Assembly (NCBI GenBank): GCA_963578825.1
Contig: CAUZDW010000010.1
Span: 53,245-117,244 of the forward strand
Length of the DNA stretch: 64,000 nt
Direction of reading: 5' to 3'
From: JAJDNS01 sp963578825
Lineage (GTDB): Bacteria; Acidobacteriota; Vicinamibacteria; Fen-336
Below, in pieces: positions 47,168-58,300 of this stretch. Every line of letters begins with the position of its first letter. The stretch's first letter is position 1. The translations under genes and the position numbers were made by a program. The notes beneath the pieces were generated by a model. That model was not told where the DNA came from, searched no databases, and was given only the letters and a program-made list of their open reading frames with translations.

Positions 47168-48540
47168 GGCAGCCGATCCTGGGAGAGCACTCCAGGCCCC
47201 GATACCTGGCGATCGTCGAGACGCTGGCCCGGGACGTGGCTTCCGGGGCCCTGGCGCCGGGCAGCCGCCTGCCCACGCACCGCGATCTCGCCGAGCGGCT
47301 GGGCGTCACCGTCGGGACGGTGAGCCGGGCGTACGCGGAGGCGGCCCGGCGGGGGCTGGTCTCGGGCGAGGTGGGGCGGGGGACGTTCGTTCGGGGCGAG
47401 GCGATCGAAGACGCGAGCGACGTGGGCGATGGGGTCGTGGACCTGGCGCAGAACCATCCCCCCGAGACGGCGAGCCGGCCGCAAAGGGCGGCGCTGGCCG
47501 CCTCACTGGCCTCGTTCGCCGGGCGTGCCGACTTCGGAGAGCTCCTCGACTATCCCGCGGCTGGTGGCAACGCTGCCGACCGCGAGGCCGGCGCACAGTG
47601 GATCGGGCGCGCGGGTGTGGAGGCGGCTCCCGACCGGGTGCTGGTGTGCACCGGGAGCCAGCACGGCATCACGGTGGTCCTGGCCACCGTGATGCAGCCG
47701 GGAGACCTGCTTCTCACAGAGTCGCTCACCTACGCAGGACTCAAGTCGGTAGCGGGCTTTCTTCACTTGAAGCTCGCGGGGCTGGCGGTCGACGAGCACG
47801 GGCTCCGACCGGAGGCGTTCGAGGACGCGTGCCGGAAGGGGAAGGCCCGGGCGCTCTACGTGATCCCCACGCTTCACAACCCGACGACCGCGGTCATGCC
47901 CCTCGAGCGCCGCCGCGAGATCGCGGAGATCGCCACCCGCCACGACGTGACCCTGGTCGAAGACGACGTGCACGGCCTTCTCCCCGAGGAGCGGCCGGTT
48001 CCCCTGGCCGCTCTCGCTCCCGACCGGACCCACTTTCTCACCAGCACGTCCAAGACCCTCGCCCCCGGCTTGCGTATCGCCTACGTCCTGGCACCCGCGC
48101 ACATGGTGCCACGCCTGACCGACGGGCTCCGGGCCACCACGTGGGCGGTGGCCCCCCTGATGGCGGCGGTGGCGTCGTCGTGGATCGTGAGCGGGACCGC
48201 CGACGCCATACTCGCCGAGCGGCGCCGAGAGGCCCGTGCACGCCAGGTCCTGGCCCGGCGCATCCTGAAGGGCGCGGACTTCGATTCGCAGCCGGAAGCG
48301 TACTACTTGTGGCTTCGGCTTCCGGAGCCCTGGCGGCGGGACTCCTTTGTCGCGGTCCTCCGGGCGCGCGGGGTTGCCCTCACGTCAGCCGAGGCGTTCG
48401 CGGTTGGTCGCGACCCGGCGCCTCACGCGGTGCGGATCTGTCTCGGGGCGGCGCGGAGCCGGGGCGAGTTGACGCGGGGCCTGGAGCTCGTGGCGGACGT
48501 CCTGAGCGGGTCCGGCGAGGCCGAGGCTGCGGTGGTCTAG
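47158..48540 (+). CDS. pdxR: PdxR-like MocR-family transcriptional regulator
   Basis: A 460-residue GntR/MocR regulator. Residues about 8-75 are a winged helix (LARDVASGALAPGSRLPTHRDLAERLGV and GTVSRAYAEAARRGL). Residues about 90-455 are a fold-type I aminotransferase-like domain with the PLP lysine in TSTSKTLAPGLRIAYV. MocR regulators of this kind sense PLP and control pdxST, which diverges from this gene. ATG 47158 is preferred to the in-frame GTG 47119 because it sits at the centre of the palindrome and just after the -10, and no ribosome site supports the longer form. No lesion. Confidence 0.92.
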   Translation: MTIWQPILGEHSRPRYLAIVETLARDVASGALAPGSRLPTHRDLAERLGVTVGTVSRAYAEAARRGLVSGEVGRGTFVRGEAIEDASDVGDGVVDLAQNHPPETASRPQRAALAASLASFAGRADFGELLDYPAAGGNAADREAGAQWIGRAGVEAAPDRVLVCTGSQHGITVVLATVMQPGDLLLTESLTYAGLKSVAGFLHLKLAGLAVDEHGLRPEAFEDACRKGKARALYVIPTLHNPTTAVMPLERRREIAEIATRHDVTLVEDDVHGLLPEERPVPLAALAPDRTHFLTSTSKTLAPGLRIAYVLAPAHMVPRLTDGLRATTWAVAPLMAAVASSWIVSGTADAILAERRREARARQVLARRILKGADFDSQPEAYYLWLRLPEPWRRDSFVAVLRARGVALTSAEAFAVGRDPAPHAVRICLGAARSRGELTRGLELVADVLSGSGEAEAAVV

Positions 48541-48609
48541 ACAAGGAGAAGGGCTGAAGCGTGAAGCCAGGGCTCAGGATGACGGGCCCAGCCTCGCCGA
48601 AGCTCGGGC

Positions 48610-50847
48610 TCAGTCGAGCAGCTCGAAGGTGTGGGAGTACTTGATGATCAAGCTGCGCCCGCGGACGCCGACGCCGCCCATGTCTCTGTCCCGGGGATCC
48701 CGGTTCTCGTTGTAGACGATGTAGAAACCGCTGTTGGCCGCCCGCAGCCAGGCGAACCGCAGGTTCGTGGACCAGCTGTCGATAACGTCGTTGTACTGGA
48801 GAAGGGCCTGGATGTAGATGCGGGTGGTGAACGAATAGCTCAACCGCGCCACCAGCAGGTTGGTCACGAAGTCCCCCGTAGGGAGCCGGACGTCGTTGCG
48901 CTCGTATTCGACGGACGCCTGAAACCAGTCGCCGATCCGGCCAGTCAGCCCTGCATCGATGCTGAGACGGTCTCCGCTGAAAAAGCCGCCCGCGACGATC
49001 CGCGTATCGAACGAGAGCCGTGCCCCCTCGTTCGTGTGCGCCACGATCTGGCCCTCCGCGTTGTCGTAGCTCCCCGCCGGGACGATGACCCCCGGATGGA
49101 TCTCGAACGGTTCGATGACGCCCTCGTGGGTGAGGTTCACCCCCGTGTCGATTCGCGCGCCGCTTCTCCACTCGAAGTGGTTGTCGATGTGGATTCGCGA
49201 CGACTCCTCGAAGCCGTCGGGCTTGAAGAAAGCCTGGTACGAGATGTGAGGCCGGAGCTCCAATAGACCGAGGAGGTCGTCCGGTCGCCACTTGTACATG
49301 ACCAGACCCGAGGGTCGACGGTAGTTGGAGCGTCTGAGGAAGCCCACGGTCGGGTTGAAATTCTCACCGACCTCCCGGTATCCGGCGCTCAGGAGCCAGC
49401 TCGGGGAGTCGTGATCTGCCCCGATGCTGAAGGCGTGGTCCCGGCCGGACAGCCCGGGGGTGGTGGTCTTTGCCGCGTAACCCTCGACGGCCGAATACCG
49501 ACCGATGCCCCACTTTCCGTCGACGCCGTATGTCTGGTTGTTGGCTCCGGACGGGGCATCCTGACCGGTGGCCACGCGGTTGACGAAGATCGCCCCGGCA
49601 CGTGAGCGATTGGGCAGGTTACGAAAGACCCGGGCCGCCGTGAAGTTGTTGGCCGGGACGAAATCGTCGACCGCCCGCGTCTGCATGTTCAGCAGGCCGA
49701 TGTTGAACCCACCCGCCTTCCCCGAGAGACGGCCGCCGGCAAGGATTGGCACCTCCGCGCCGCCCGGGCCGATTCCGATCCGGCGGCTGAAGAACATCTC
49801 CACCTCGCCGGGCGAGCCCATGGTGAAGAAGCCGGCGTTCTCCAGGAAGAAGGGCCTCTTTTCGGGGAAGAAGAGGTTGAAGCGGTTGAGGTTGACTTGC
49901 TGCTCGTCCGACTCGACCTGGGCGAAATCGGTGTTCACGGTCAGGTCGAGCGTGAGACTCGGGGTGACGCTCCACTTGAGGTCGCCACCGGCGTCAGCGT
50001 CGGTGGTGCGCTCCACGTCGAGGGCGGGAGCCTCGGTGGCGTCACCGCGGACGTAGGGGAGGATCTGGAGGTTGCGTTGCCGGGGCGGCTCCAGGCCAGC
50101 CAGGGTGCCAGCCTGTGACAGCCGATAGAGGTTGAACTGCCGTGAGAGTGGCGACCAGAACGCCTGCTCGTTTCGGCGGCGGATGTTCCGTTGGAAGTTC
50201 ATCCCCCAGGCTCTGGTTGACTTGCGATCGTAGCGTAGCGTCGAGAAGGGGATGGCGAACTCCGCGCTCCAGCCGAAGTCGCCGAGGACTGCGTTCACGG
50301 TCCAGGTCCCGTTCCAGTTCGGGTTGAAGCCGCCCAGCGAAGAGCCCTGACCACGGCCCGGTCCGCGCCCGCCCTCGCCCTCGTTCGTGACCTGCCCGTC
50401 GTACTCGAGCCCGTTGGGGTTCGTGCCGAAGACAAAGCCGTTCTGCCGGTCGAGGTAGGTGTCGAGGATGATCTGGAAGCTGTCGGTGTTGTCGAGGGGA
50501 GAGTCGCGGCGGCTCTCGCTCACGACGATTCCCGACGGATCCTCGTCGAAGCAGATCACCCCGAAGTACAGCGTCGTGTCCGTGAAGAGAATCCGGACCT
50601 CGGTGCGTTGCGACGCCGGGGCGCCTGCATCCGGGACGGTCTGCCAGAAATCGGTCAGAGGCTCGATGCTCGTCCAGGCCGGGTCGCCCAGCACGTTGCC
50701 GTCCATGACGGGGGTGACCTCGCCTGCGGGACGGGCTTGGGCCAGCGGAGGCTCCGCCGGCGGAGTGGCGACCGAGCCCGGGGCTGCAGCGGCGTGGGCG
50801 GCGACCAGACTGAGGAGGGTGGCGGCTGGCGAGATTCTGTTCATCAC
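48610..50847 (-). CDS. Outer-membrane protein with DOMON/CBM9-like N-terminus and DUF5916 barrel
   Basis: A 745-residue exported protein with a signal peptide ending AAAA near residue 22. Residues about 40-210 are a DOMON/CBM9-like sandwich (TPVMDGNVLGDPAWT, FGVICFDEDPSG, GWSAEFAIPFSTLRY). The rest is a DUF5916 region: DFAQVESDEQQVNLNRF and the block FFPEKRPFFLENAGFF, then many amphipathic strands, ending in an aromatic-rich SLIIKYSHTFELLD. It is presumably a barrel in the outer membrane that binds carbohydrate or another polymer. ATG 50847 or 50844 is the start. It diverges from a paralogue at 51049. Confidence 0.85.
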   Translation of the reverse strand: MMNRISPAATLLSLVAAHAAAAPGSVATPPAEPPLAQARPAGEVTPVMDGNVLGDPAWTSIEPLTDFWQTVPDAGAPASQRTEVRILFTDTTLYFGVICFDEDPSGIVVSESRRDSPLDNTDSFQIILDTYLDRQNGFVFGTNPNGLEYDGQVTNEGEGGRGPGRGQGSSLGGFNPNWNGTWTVNAVLGDFGWSAEFAIPFSTLRYDRKSTRAWGMNFQRNIRRRNEQAFWSPLSRQFNLYRLSQAGTLAGLEPPRQRNLQILPYVRGDATEAPALDVERTTDADAGGDLKWSVTPSLTLDLTVNTDFAQVESDEQQVNLNRFNLFFPEKRPFFLENAGFFTMGSPGEVEMFFSRRIGIGPGGAEVPILAGGRLSGKAGGFNIGLLNMQTRAVDDFVPANNFTAARVFRNLPNRSRAGAIFVNRVATGQDAPSGANNQTYGVDGKWGIGRYSAVEGYAAKTTTPGLSGRDHAFSIGADHDSPSWLLSAGYREVGENFNPTVGFLRRSNYRRPSGLVMYKWRPDDLLGLLELRPHISYQAFFKPDGFEESSRIHIDNHFEWRSGARIDTGVNLTHEGVIEPFEIHPGVIVPAGSYDNAEGQIVAHTNEGARLSFDTRIVAGGFFSGDRLSIDAGLTGRIGDWFQASVEYERNDVRLPTGDFVTNLLVARLSYSFTTRIYIQALLQYNDVIDSWSTNLRFAWLRAANSGFYIVYNENRDPRDRDMGGVGVRGRSLIIKYSHTFELLD

Positions 50848-51048
50848 GTGCTGTTTCGAGCGTGAAGTTTATAGGCAAAGCGATGCCGGGCGTTTTTGAG
50901 CGATCTCCCGAGCCCGCGTTCTTCTCATATTTTTACGTTGCGCTTCGGCCCCCGAAGCGTCCGATTCGTTCCCTTGGACGCCGCGCTCCTCCATACTGTG
51001 GCCGGCGCAGAGCCCTACCCCCGGTGCTCGGGCGCCAGGACCCCAGTC

Positions 51049-53727
51049 ATGCGTCTCACCGCAGCCTCGCTGGTCGCCCTGCTGCTCCTGTCGAGAGCCG
51101 CTCCGCTCGCTGTTGCCGAATCGGAAGCGGGCCTCGACGCCGAGGCCGAGGACAACCCCCATGGCCGCCGCTATCCTGTGCGGGTCTACAACACCGTGCG
51201 GCTCCAGGCCCCACCGCCGAACATCGATGGCCGTCTCGACGACCGGGCATGGCAGGAAGGGGAGTGGTCGGGGGACTTCACCCAGCAGATGCCTACCGAG
51301 GGTGCGCCGCCCTCGCTGCCCACCGAGCTCAAGATCCTCTTCGACGACCACAACGTGTACGTGGCCATTCGGGCCTATGATGACCCGGAGAAGGTTCACC
51401 GGTACCCCGGTCGCCGAGACAGCATCGCGGGCGACACCGTTGGCGTCGCTTTCGACAGCTACTTCGAGAAGCGCACGGGGTTTGAGTTCAACCTCAACGC
51501 CGCGGGCAGCAAGACGGACCTCCTCCTCGGGAACGACGACGCGGACACCAGTTGGGATGCGGTGTGGCACGGCAAGGTCGGGATGGAAGAAGACGCTTGG
51601 ACGGCCGAGTTCCAGATCCCCCTCAACCAGCTACGCTACGGCACGCACGAGGAGCAGGTCTGGGGCTTCCACGCCTGGCGATGGATCGCCAGGAACCGCG
51701 AAGTGGTCCATTGGAACCTGATCCCGCGGAACAGCACAGGCAGGATGCACAACATCGGGGAGCTGCACGGAATCAGGGGTCTCCCCGACAGTCGCCGCAT
51801 CGAGCTGCTTCCCCACGTCCTTGGCGAGGTCGATTCGGCGAAGTTCACCGCGGACGACCAGCGTGAGAGAACGATCGCGAGCGGCTCGGCCGGCCTCGAC
51901 GCCAAGGTGGGGCTCGGCTCGAATTTCACGCTGGATGCCACGGTGAACCCGGACTTCGGGCAGGTGGAGGCCGACCCGTCGGTCATCAACCTGACCGCGT
52001 TCGAGACGTTCTTCGAGGAGAAACGGCCGTTCTTCCTCGAGGGGAAGAACATCTTCGAGTTCGCACTGGGCGAGGGCTTCTTCGGCGGTGGCGACATGCT
52101 CTACTACTCGCGCCGCATCGGGGCGGCTCCTTCGCTCCTGCCCTCGTTGAGCGAGGGCGAGTTCACTGGCTCGCCGCCGGCCGCCACCACCATCCTCACC
52201 GCGTTGAAGGTCACGGGGAAGACGAGGACCGGCCTGTCGATCGGCCTCGTCCAAAGCCTGGCCTCGAAAGAGACGGTGCGTGTCTCCTTCAACGGCCGGG
52301 AGCGCAGCCAGGTGGTCGAGCCCTACACCAACTACTTCGCCGGCCGCGTCCAGAAGGACTGGGGCGGTGGCAACACGATCCTGGGTGGGATGCTCACATC
52401 GACCCACCGCTGGATCAGCGACCCGGCGCCTGCCTTCCTGCCCAACGATGCCGTCACCGGGGGCCTCGACTTCGAGCAGTACTTCTCCAATCGATCGTGG
52501 GTTCTTCAGGGGAAGGGGGCCTTCAGCCACGTGACCGGCGACCCGGAGGCGATTCTGGAGCTGCAGACGAACGCGGTTCACTACTTCCAGCGCCCGGACG
52601 CCGACTACCTGGAGGTGGACCCCACCGCGACCTCGTTGTCCGGCCACGGTGGCCTCGTGCGCTTCGGACGCTCGGGCAACAGCAAGTGGGTGTTCTCGGA
52701 CTCGCTGCGGTGGATCTCGCCCGGCCTCGAGCTGAACGACGTCGGGTTTCTGCGTCAAGCCGACCTGATCTGGAACGATCTCGAGGTCGGCTACGCGGAG
52801 ACGGATCCACGAGGTCCCCTGCGCTGGTGGTTCGCTTCCGTCAAGCGGCAGGATGCCTGGGACTTCGGCGGCCTGCAGACGGAAGCCACGAGCGAGCTCA
52901 ATGCCCGGACGGAGTTCCAGAACCAGTGGCGCCTCAACGGCTCGCTGCGGTGGCACGAGCCGGTCGACACCCGTCTCCTGCGCGGCGGCCCGTCGCTGAG
53001 GCTGAGCCCCTTCCTCCACATTAACCTGAGCGGCGCGACGGATCCCTCGAAGCGGCTCCGGGTGAACGCGGGTGTACACACCCACAGCTTCGCGGATGGC
53101 ACGTCGAGCCGGCTCGACATCTATCCCGGCCTGGGCCTCCGGCTCACGAACGCGTTCTCGATCTTTGCGACGTACAACTACACGCACGAGGTCAACGACC
53201 TGCAGTACGTGGACACGCCCGAGACGATCGCCGGCCCCCGCTTCGTCATGGGCCGCATCGACCAGACCACGCACACCCTCACGCTGCGCTTGAACGTGCA
53301 CATCACCCCAGACTTCTCCATCCAGTACTACGCCAGCCCGTTCGTGTCGTCCGGGAGCTTCGTGGCCTTCAAGAAGGCCACCCACACGCTTGCCGAGCAG
53401 TATGAAGATCGATTCCACCTGTACGGCTCCGACGAGATCGCCTTCGTGCCGGACGAGAACACCTACGTGGTGCAGGAGGCCGAGGGCGGACCCGGAAGCC
53501 GCTACTCCTTCGGGAATCCGGACTTCAGCTTCCAACAGTTTCGGTCGAACCTGGTCCTGCGCTGGGAGTACCGGCCGGGCTCGTCGCTCTACGTCGTCTG
53601 GTCCCAGGGCCGCACCAGCGACACCGACTTGTTCGACGACTCCCTCGGCCACAACTTCGACGCCCTCTGGCAAAGCGAGGCCCGAAACGTCTTCCTCGTG
53701 AAGCTGCAGCACTGGTTTTCGCTGTGA
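51049..53727 (+). CDS. Outer-membrane protein, DOMON/DUF5916 paralogue
   Basis: An 892-residue relative of the protein at 48610-50847, with the same plan: leader (LTAASLVALLLLSRAAPLAVAE), DOMON-like domain (PNIDGRLDDRAWQEGEW, FNLNAAGSKTDLLLGND, AWTAEFQIPLNQLRYG), then DNPDFGQVEADPSVINLT-like and FFEEKRPFFLEGKNIFEF, and a long strand-rich barrel ending KLQHWFSL. ATG 51049 is chosen because it starts the signal peptide; AGGA lies eight bases before. The pair probably acts on related substrates. Its stop lies inside a hairpin. Confidence 0.85.
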   Translation: MRLTAASLVALLLLSRAAPLAVAESEAGLDAEAEDNPHGRRYPVRVYNTVRLQAPPPNIDGRLDDRAWQEGEWSGDFTQQMPTEGAPPSLPTELKILFDDHNVYVAIRAYDDPEKVHRYPGRRDSIAGDTVGVAFDSYFEKRTGFEFNLNAAGSKTDLLLGNDDADTSWDAVWHGKVGMEEDAWTAEFQIPLNQLRYGTHEEQVWGFHAWRWIARNREVVHWNLIPRNSTGRMHNIGELHGIRGLPDSRRIELLPHVLGEVDSAKFTADDQRERTIASGSAGLDAKVGLGSNFTLDATVNPDFGQVEADPSVINLTAFETFFEEKRPFFLEGKNIFEFALGEGFFGGGDMLYYSRRIGAAPSLLPSLSEGEFTGSPPAATTILTALKVTGKTRTGLSIGLVQSLASKETVRVSFNGRERSQVVEPYTNYFAGRVQKDWGGGNTILGGMLTSTHRWISDPAPAFLPNDAVTGGLDFEQYFSNRSWVLQGKGAFSHVTGDPEAILELQTNAVHYFQRPDADYLEVDPTATSLSGHGGLVRFGRSGNSKWVFSDSLRWISPGLELNDVGFLRQADLIWNDLEVGYAETDPRGPLRWWFASVKRQDAWDFGGLQTEATSELNARTEFQNQWRLNGSLRWHEPVDTRLLRGGPSLRLSPFLHINLSGATDPSKRLRVNAGVHTHSFADGTSSRLDIYPGLGLRLTNAFSIFATYNYTHEVNDLQYVDTPETIAGPRFVMGRIDQTTHTLTLRLNVHITPDFSIQYYASPFVSSGSFVAFKKATHTLAEQYEDRFHLYGSDEIAFVPDENTYVVQEAEGGPGSRYSFGNPDFSFQQFRSNLVLRWEYRPGSSLYVVWSQGRTSDTDLFDDSLGHNFDALWQSEARNVFLVKLQHWFSL

Positions 53728-53758
53728 CCCATCGCAAGCGCCAGCTTGCGATGGGTCA
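53725..53758 (+). terminator. Hairpin overlapping the stop codon of the DUF5916 gene
   Basis: TGACCCATCGCAAGC (53725-53739), loop GCCA, and its perfect complement (53744-53758). The first three bases are the TGA stop. There is no T-run. It abuts the dispersed repeat, so it could be part of that insertion or serve as terminator. Confidence 0.55.
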
Positions 53759-53858
53759 TCCTGAGCCTACCCAGCCCGGACGCGGGCGAAGGATCTCCCG
53801 ATAGCGGTATCGGGAGATCCTTCGGGCTCGCCCAGCGAGTGGAAGCCCTCAGAATGAC
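53755..53858. repeat. Dispersed 104-base palindromic repeat with a 17-base core stem
   Basis: It begins GTCATCCTGAG and ends CTCAGAATGAC (ends complementary with one mismatch). In the centre CGAAGGATCTCCCGATA (53787-53803) pairs perfectly with 53808-53824 over a GCGG loop. Same length and ends as the copy at 45390-45493. Intergenic, no coding capacity. Confidence 0.7.
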
Positions 53859-53908
53859 GTTCGTGGCGTGCTAGGCTCAGGCCCCATGCTCAGGTCGGGG
53901 GCTGTCGC

Positions 53909-55762
53909 GTGAGTCACGAGGACTAGGTCCTCGTCGGGCTCGCCGGGATCGCGGTCCTTGGCGTCGGGGCACAGTGGCTGGCGTGGCGCCTGCGGGTGCC
54001 GTCCATCCTCCTGCTGCTCGCGGTGGGCTTCGTCGCCGGCCCGGTGACGGGGTTCCTGGACCCCGACGCCCTCTTTGGAGAGATCCTCTTCCCCCTCGTT
54101 TCCCTGGCCGTCGGGCTGATCCTGTTCGAGGGCGGGCTCAGCCTGAGGGCGCGGGATCTCCGCGCCATGGGCGCGTCGGTCTGGAACCTGGTGACGGTCG
54201 GTGCGCTCATCACCTGGATCATGGCCACGTGGGCGGCGCAGGTCCTGCTGGGATTCGAGGCGGGGCCGGCGCTGCTCCTCGGAGCGATCGTCGTCGTGAC
54301 CGGACCCACGGTGGTGGGGCCGCTGCTGCGCCACGTGCGCCCGGTCGGCACGGTCGCCCGCGTGGCCCACTGGGAGGGGATCGTCATCGATCCCATCGGT
54401 GCGACCCTCGCCGTCCTCGTGTACGAGACGCTCCCGGCTGCCACGACCGCCGGCTTCGCCGAGACCGCGCGGGCGATGGGCCTCGAGATGCTGTACACGG
54501 TCCTCGGGGGGACGCTCGTCGGGGGTCTCGGCGCGCTCGTCACGGTCGTCATCCTGCGGCGTTTCTGGGTGCCCGACTTCCTGCAGAGCCCGGTTTTGCT
54601 GATGCTGGTGGCCGGGGCGTTCACGGCTTCCAACCTCATGCAGGCCGAGTCGGGCCTCTTCACCGTCACGGTCATGGGTGTCTTCCTGGCCAACCAGCGC
54701 TTCGTTTCGGTCAAGCACATCATCGAGTTCAAGGAAAACCTGCGCGTGCTCCTGATCGCGTCGCTGTTCATCCTGCTCGCGGCACGGGTGAGCCCGGCAG
54801 ACGTCCGCGAGCTCGGCTGGGCGGGACCCGCGTTCGTGATCTTCCTCATCCTCGTCGTACGCCCAGCGGCGGTCTTCGTCTCCACCATGGGATCCAGTCT
54901 GAGCCGCAAGGAGAGGGTCTTTCTCGCCTGGCTGGCGCCCCGGGGGATCGTCGCGGCCTCGGTGGCCTCGGTCTTCGCGCTGCGGCTGGGCCAAGCCGGA
55001 GACGGCCTCGTTCCCGCAACGTTCATGGTGATCGTCGGGACGGTGACGGTCTACGGCTTAACCGCGGCTCCCCTGGCACGGCGCCTCGGGCTGTCCAACC
55101 CGAACCCGCAGGGGGTCGTCTTCGCCAGCGCCAACCGCGGGGTGCGGGCCATCGCTCACGCAGTGCAGACGGCCGGGTTCCCCGTGCTCCTGGTCGACAA
55201 CAACCGCGCCAACATCAACTCGGCGCGGATGGAACATTTGGCCACGGCCTACACGAGCATCATGTCCGAGCACGCGCTCGACGCCGCCGAGGAGGCCGGC
55301 CTCGGACGGTTGCTCGCCATGACGGCCGATGACGACGTGAACGTCCTGGCGACGCTTCACTTTCGCGAGCTGTTCGGGCGGGAGGAGGTGTACCAGCTTT
55401 CGCTTCACGCGAACGACGACTCCCGCGGGGCCGTAGCTCCCGCCCACATGCGCGGTCGGAACCTCTTTGCTTCCGAGGCTACATACGAGAGCCTGGCGGC
55501 GAGGTTTGCGAAGGGACAGGTGGTGAAGGCCACGAAGCTCAGTCAGGAGTTTGACTACGACGCCTTCAGGGAGCGCTACGGTGAAGAAGCGTTGCCGCTC
55601 TTCTTCGTCACCCAGTCGGGCTCGCTCGTGGTCTGCACCGCGGAGAGCAAGCTCTCCCCAAAGGCCGGACAGACGTTGATCAGCCTGGTGGACCCGAAGC
55701 GCGCGATGTCGGTGGAGACTCAGGAGACAGCCGCCGCCCGGGCGGACGAGACTGCTGCCTGA
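53909..55762 (+). pseudogene. Sodium/proton antiporter with TrkA-type C-terminus, amber at codon 6
   Basis: GTG 53909 reads VSHED, then TAG (53924-53926), then the same frame continues VLVGLAGIAVLGVGAQWLAWRL and on without a break to 55762. Relatives have a full first helix here, with a tyrosine or similar residue in place of the stop. The CPA1-type membrane part (13 or so segments) includes SILLLLAVGFVAGPVTG, FEGGLSLRARDL, the ion-site GPTVVGPLL, and LAPRGIVAASVAS. Residues about 395-540 form a TrkA-N-like domain (VVFASANRGVRAIAHAV). If the amber stops translation, restart at GTG 53996 would lose the first helix. No other lesion. Confidence 0.8.
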
Positions 55763-55764
55763 CC

Positions 55765-55975
55765 CGGACGCGCCTACTGCGTCGTCCTCCAGCTCTGTAG
55801 CATGAGCATGTAGTTCGCCCGCTCATAGATGCTCCTCGAAGAGAGAGTGCATCACGATGGCGGCCGCGCCCGCGTCCCGCAAGGATTGCGGGAGTCCCTC
55901 CTTGGGCGTGATTTCTTGCGGGTGGGGGTGCGTGAAACACGGCCTGGACGCCGAACCCGGGCGGAACGTAGCTTG
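55765..55975 (-). pseudogene. Possible dihydroorotate-dehydrogenase-like fragment
   Basis: On the minus strand one frame reads SLRDAGAAAIVMHSLFEEH, which strongly recalls the N-terminal region of dihydroorotate-dehydrogenase-like FMN proteins (EDAGAAAIVLHSLFEEQ in relatives). It is followed by a TGA within four residues and then AGELHAHATELEDD. No longer match, start or catalytic part is present. The call depends on about 20 residues. Confidence 0.35.
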
Positions 55976-55977
55976 CA

Positions 55978-56376
55978 TTGGTTCCCAGCGCCATGGCTGC
56001 CGCAGCGGGAACGAGAGTGCGCGCGCCGGTGCGTCGGCGCATTCTCGTGGTCGACGACGATCTCCACAGCCGGGATGCCGTCGCGAGCATCCTGGTCGAG
56101 GAGGGCTACGACGCTCAGGTGGCCGCAGATGGGGAGGAGGCTTCAGGGCTCCTCTCGTCCTGGTGCCCCGATCTTATCGTCACCGACCTCGACATGCCTC
56201 GTCTCGACGGGCGTGGCCTCCTTCGGCGGGTGCGGGAGCTCCGGCCCGGTACCCCGGTGATCCTCCTCTCGGCGCACGACGAGATCGGGGCCGGGACCGA
56301 GATCGAGGGCTTTTTTTCGAAGCCGGTCGAGCTGGAGTCTCTTCTGGCTCGAATCCGCGTTCTGGTTGGACACTGA
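55978..56376 (+). CDS. Single-domain response regulator
   Basis: A 132-residue CheY-like receiver. The acidic pair is in RILVVDDDLHS, D70 is the phosphoacceptor in LIVTDLDMPRLDG, the conserved Ser is in ILLSAHDE, and the Lys is in FFSKPVELE. There is no output domain. The start may be ATG 55978 or ATG 55993, neither with a strong ribosome site. Its partner kinase is not adjacent. Confidence 0.85.
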   Translation: MVPSAMAAAAGTRVRAPVRRRILVVDDDLHSRDAVASILVEEGYDAQVAADGEEASGLLSSWCPDLIVTDLDMPRLDGRGLLRRVRELRPGTPVILLSAHDEIGAGTEIEGFFSKPVELESLLARIRVLVGH

Positions 56377-56444
56377 ATTTCGCTGGAGTCCTGGCGCGTC
56401 GCGGCGGTAGACTCCCCAACTGAGGACTCCGCAGGGAGGTGAGC

Positions 56445-56896
56445 ATGAGGGCCGCACTCGATGCCCCCATCCGCACGACTTCGGCCGTGATCGATCAGAT
56501 TCTGGCCACCGGCTATCCGGCGGTGATCGTCTTCGAGACGCCGGGTTGCAGGCCCTGTCAGGCGCTGCGACCGCTGCTCGACGAGCTGGCCCACGAGTAC
56601 GAGAAGCGGGTCCTCGTGGTTCGCGTCACAGACTCGTCCGAAGGGTGGCTGGCGGCACGCCATCACTTGTCCTTCGTTCCGACGTTGCTCTTCTGTCGGG
56701 ACCGGCGTGAGCACGCCCGGATCAAGGGCAACCCGGGGCGGGCCGCCCTTCGGGCCCACATCGAGTTCCTGATCTCACGGGAGCACCGGCCCGACCCGGC
56801 CGAGGGTCCCCGACACACGCTCGTGGCGCGCTTCGGGGCCCCGGCTCGACGCGACCGCCACAGGCGGCCGCGCGCGCTCCTGGCGGCCGGGGGGAG

Positions 56897-56900
<4 letters not shown>
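56445..56900 (+). CDS. Thioredoxin-like protein
   Basis: A 151-residue protein with a thioredoxin fold at about residues 10-110. VIVFETPGCRPCQALRP has the redox CRPC (35-38), VRVTDSSEGWLAARH replaces the usual central helix, and SFVPTLLFCRD supplies the cis-proline (FVPT). The C-terminal 30 residues are basic and unstructured-looking. ATG 56445 has GGAGGTG just before it. No signal peptide, so cytoplasmic. Its stop overlaps the stop of the convergent NtrC-like gene by four bases. Confidence 0.85.
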
Positions 56901-58296
<1,396 letters not shown>

Positions 58297-58300
<4 letters not shown>

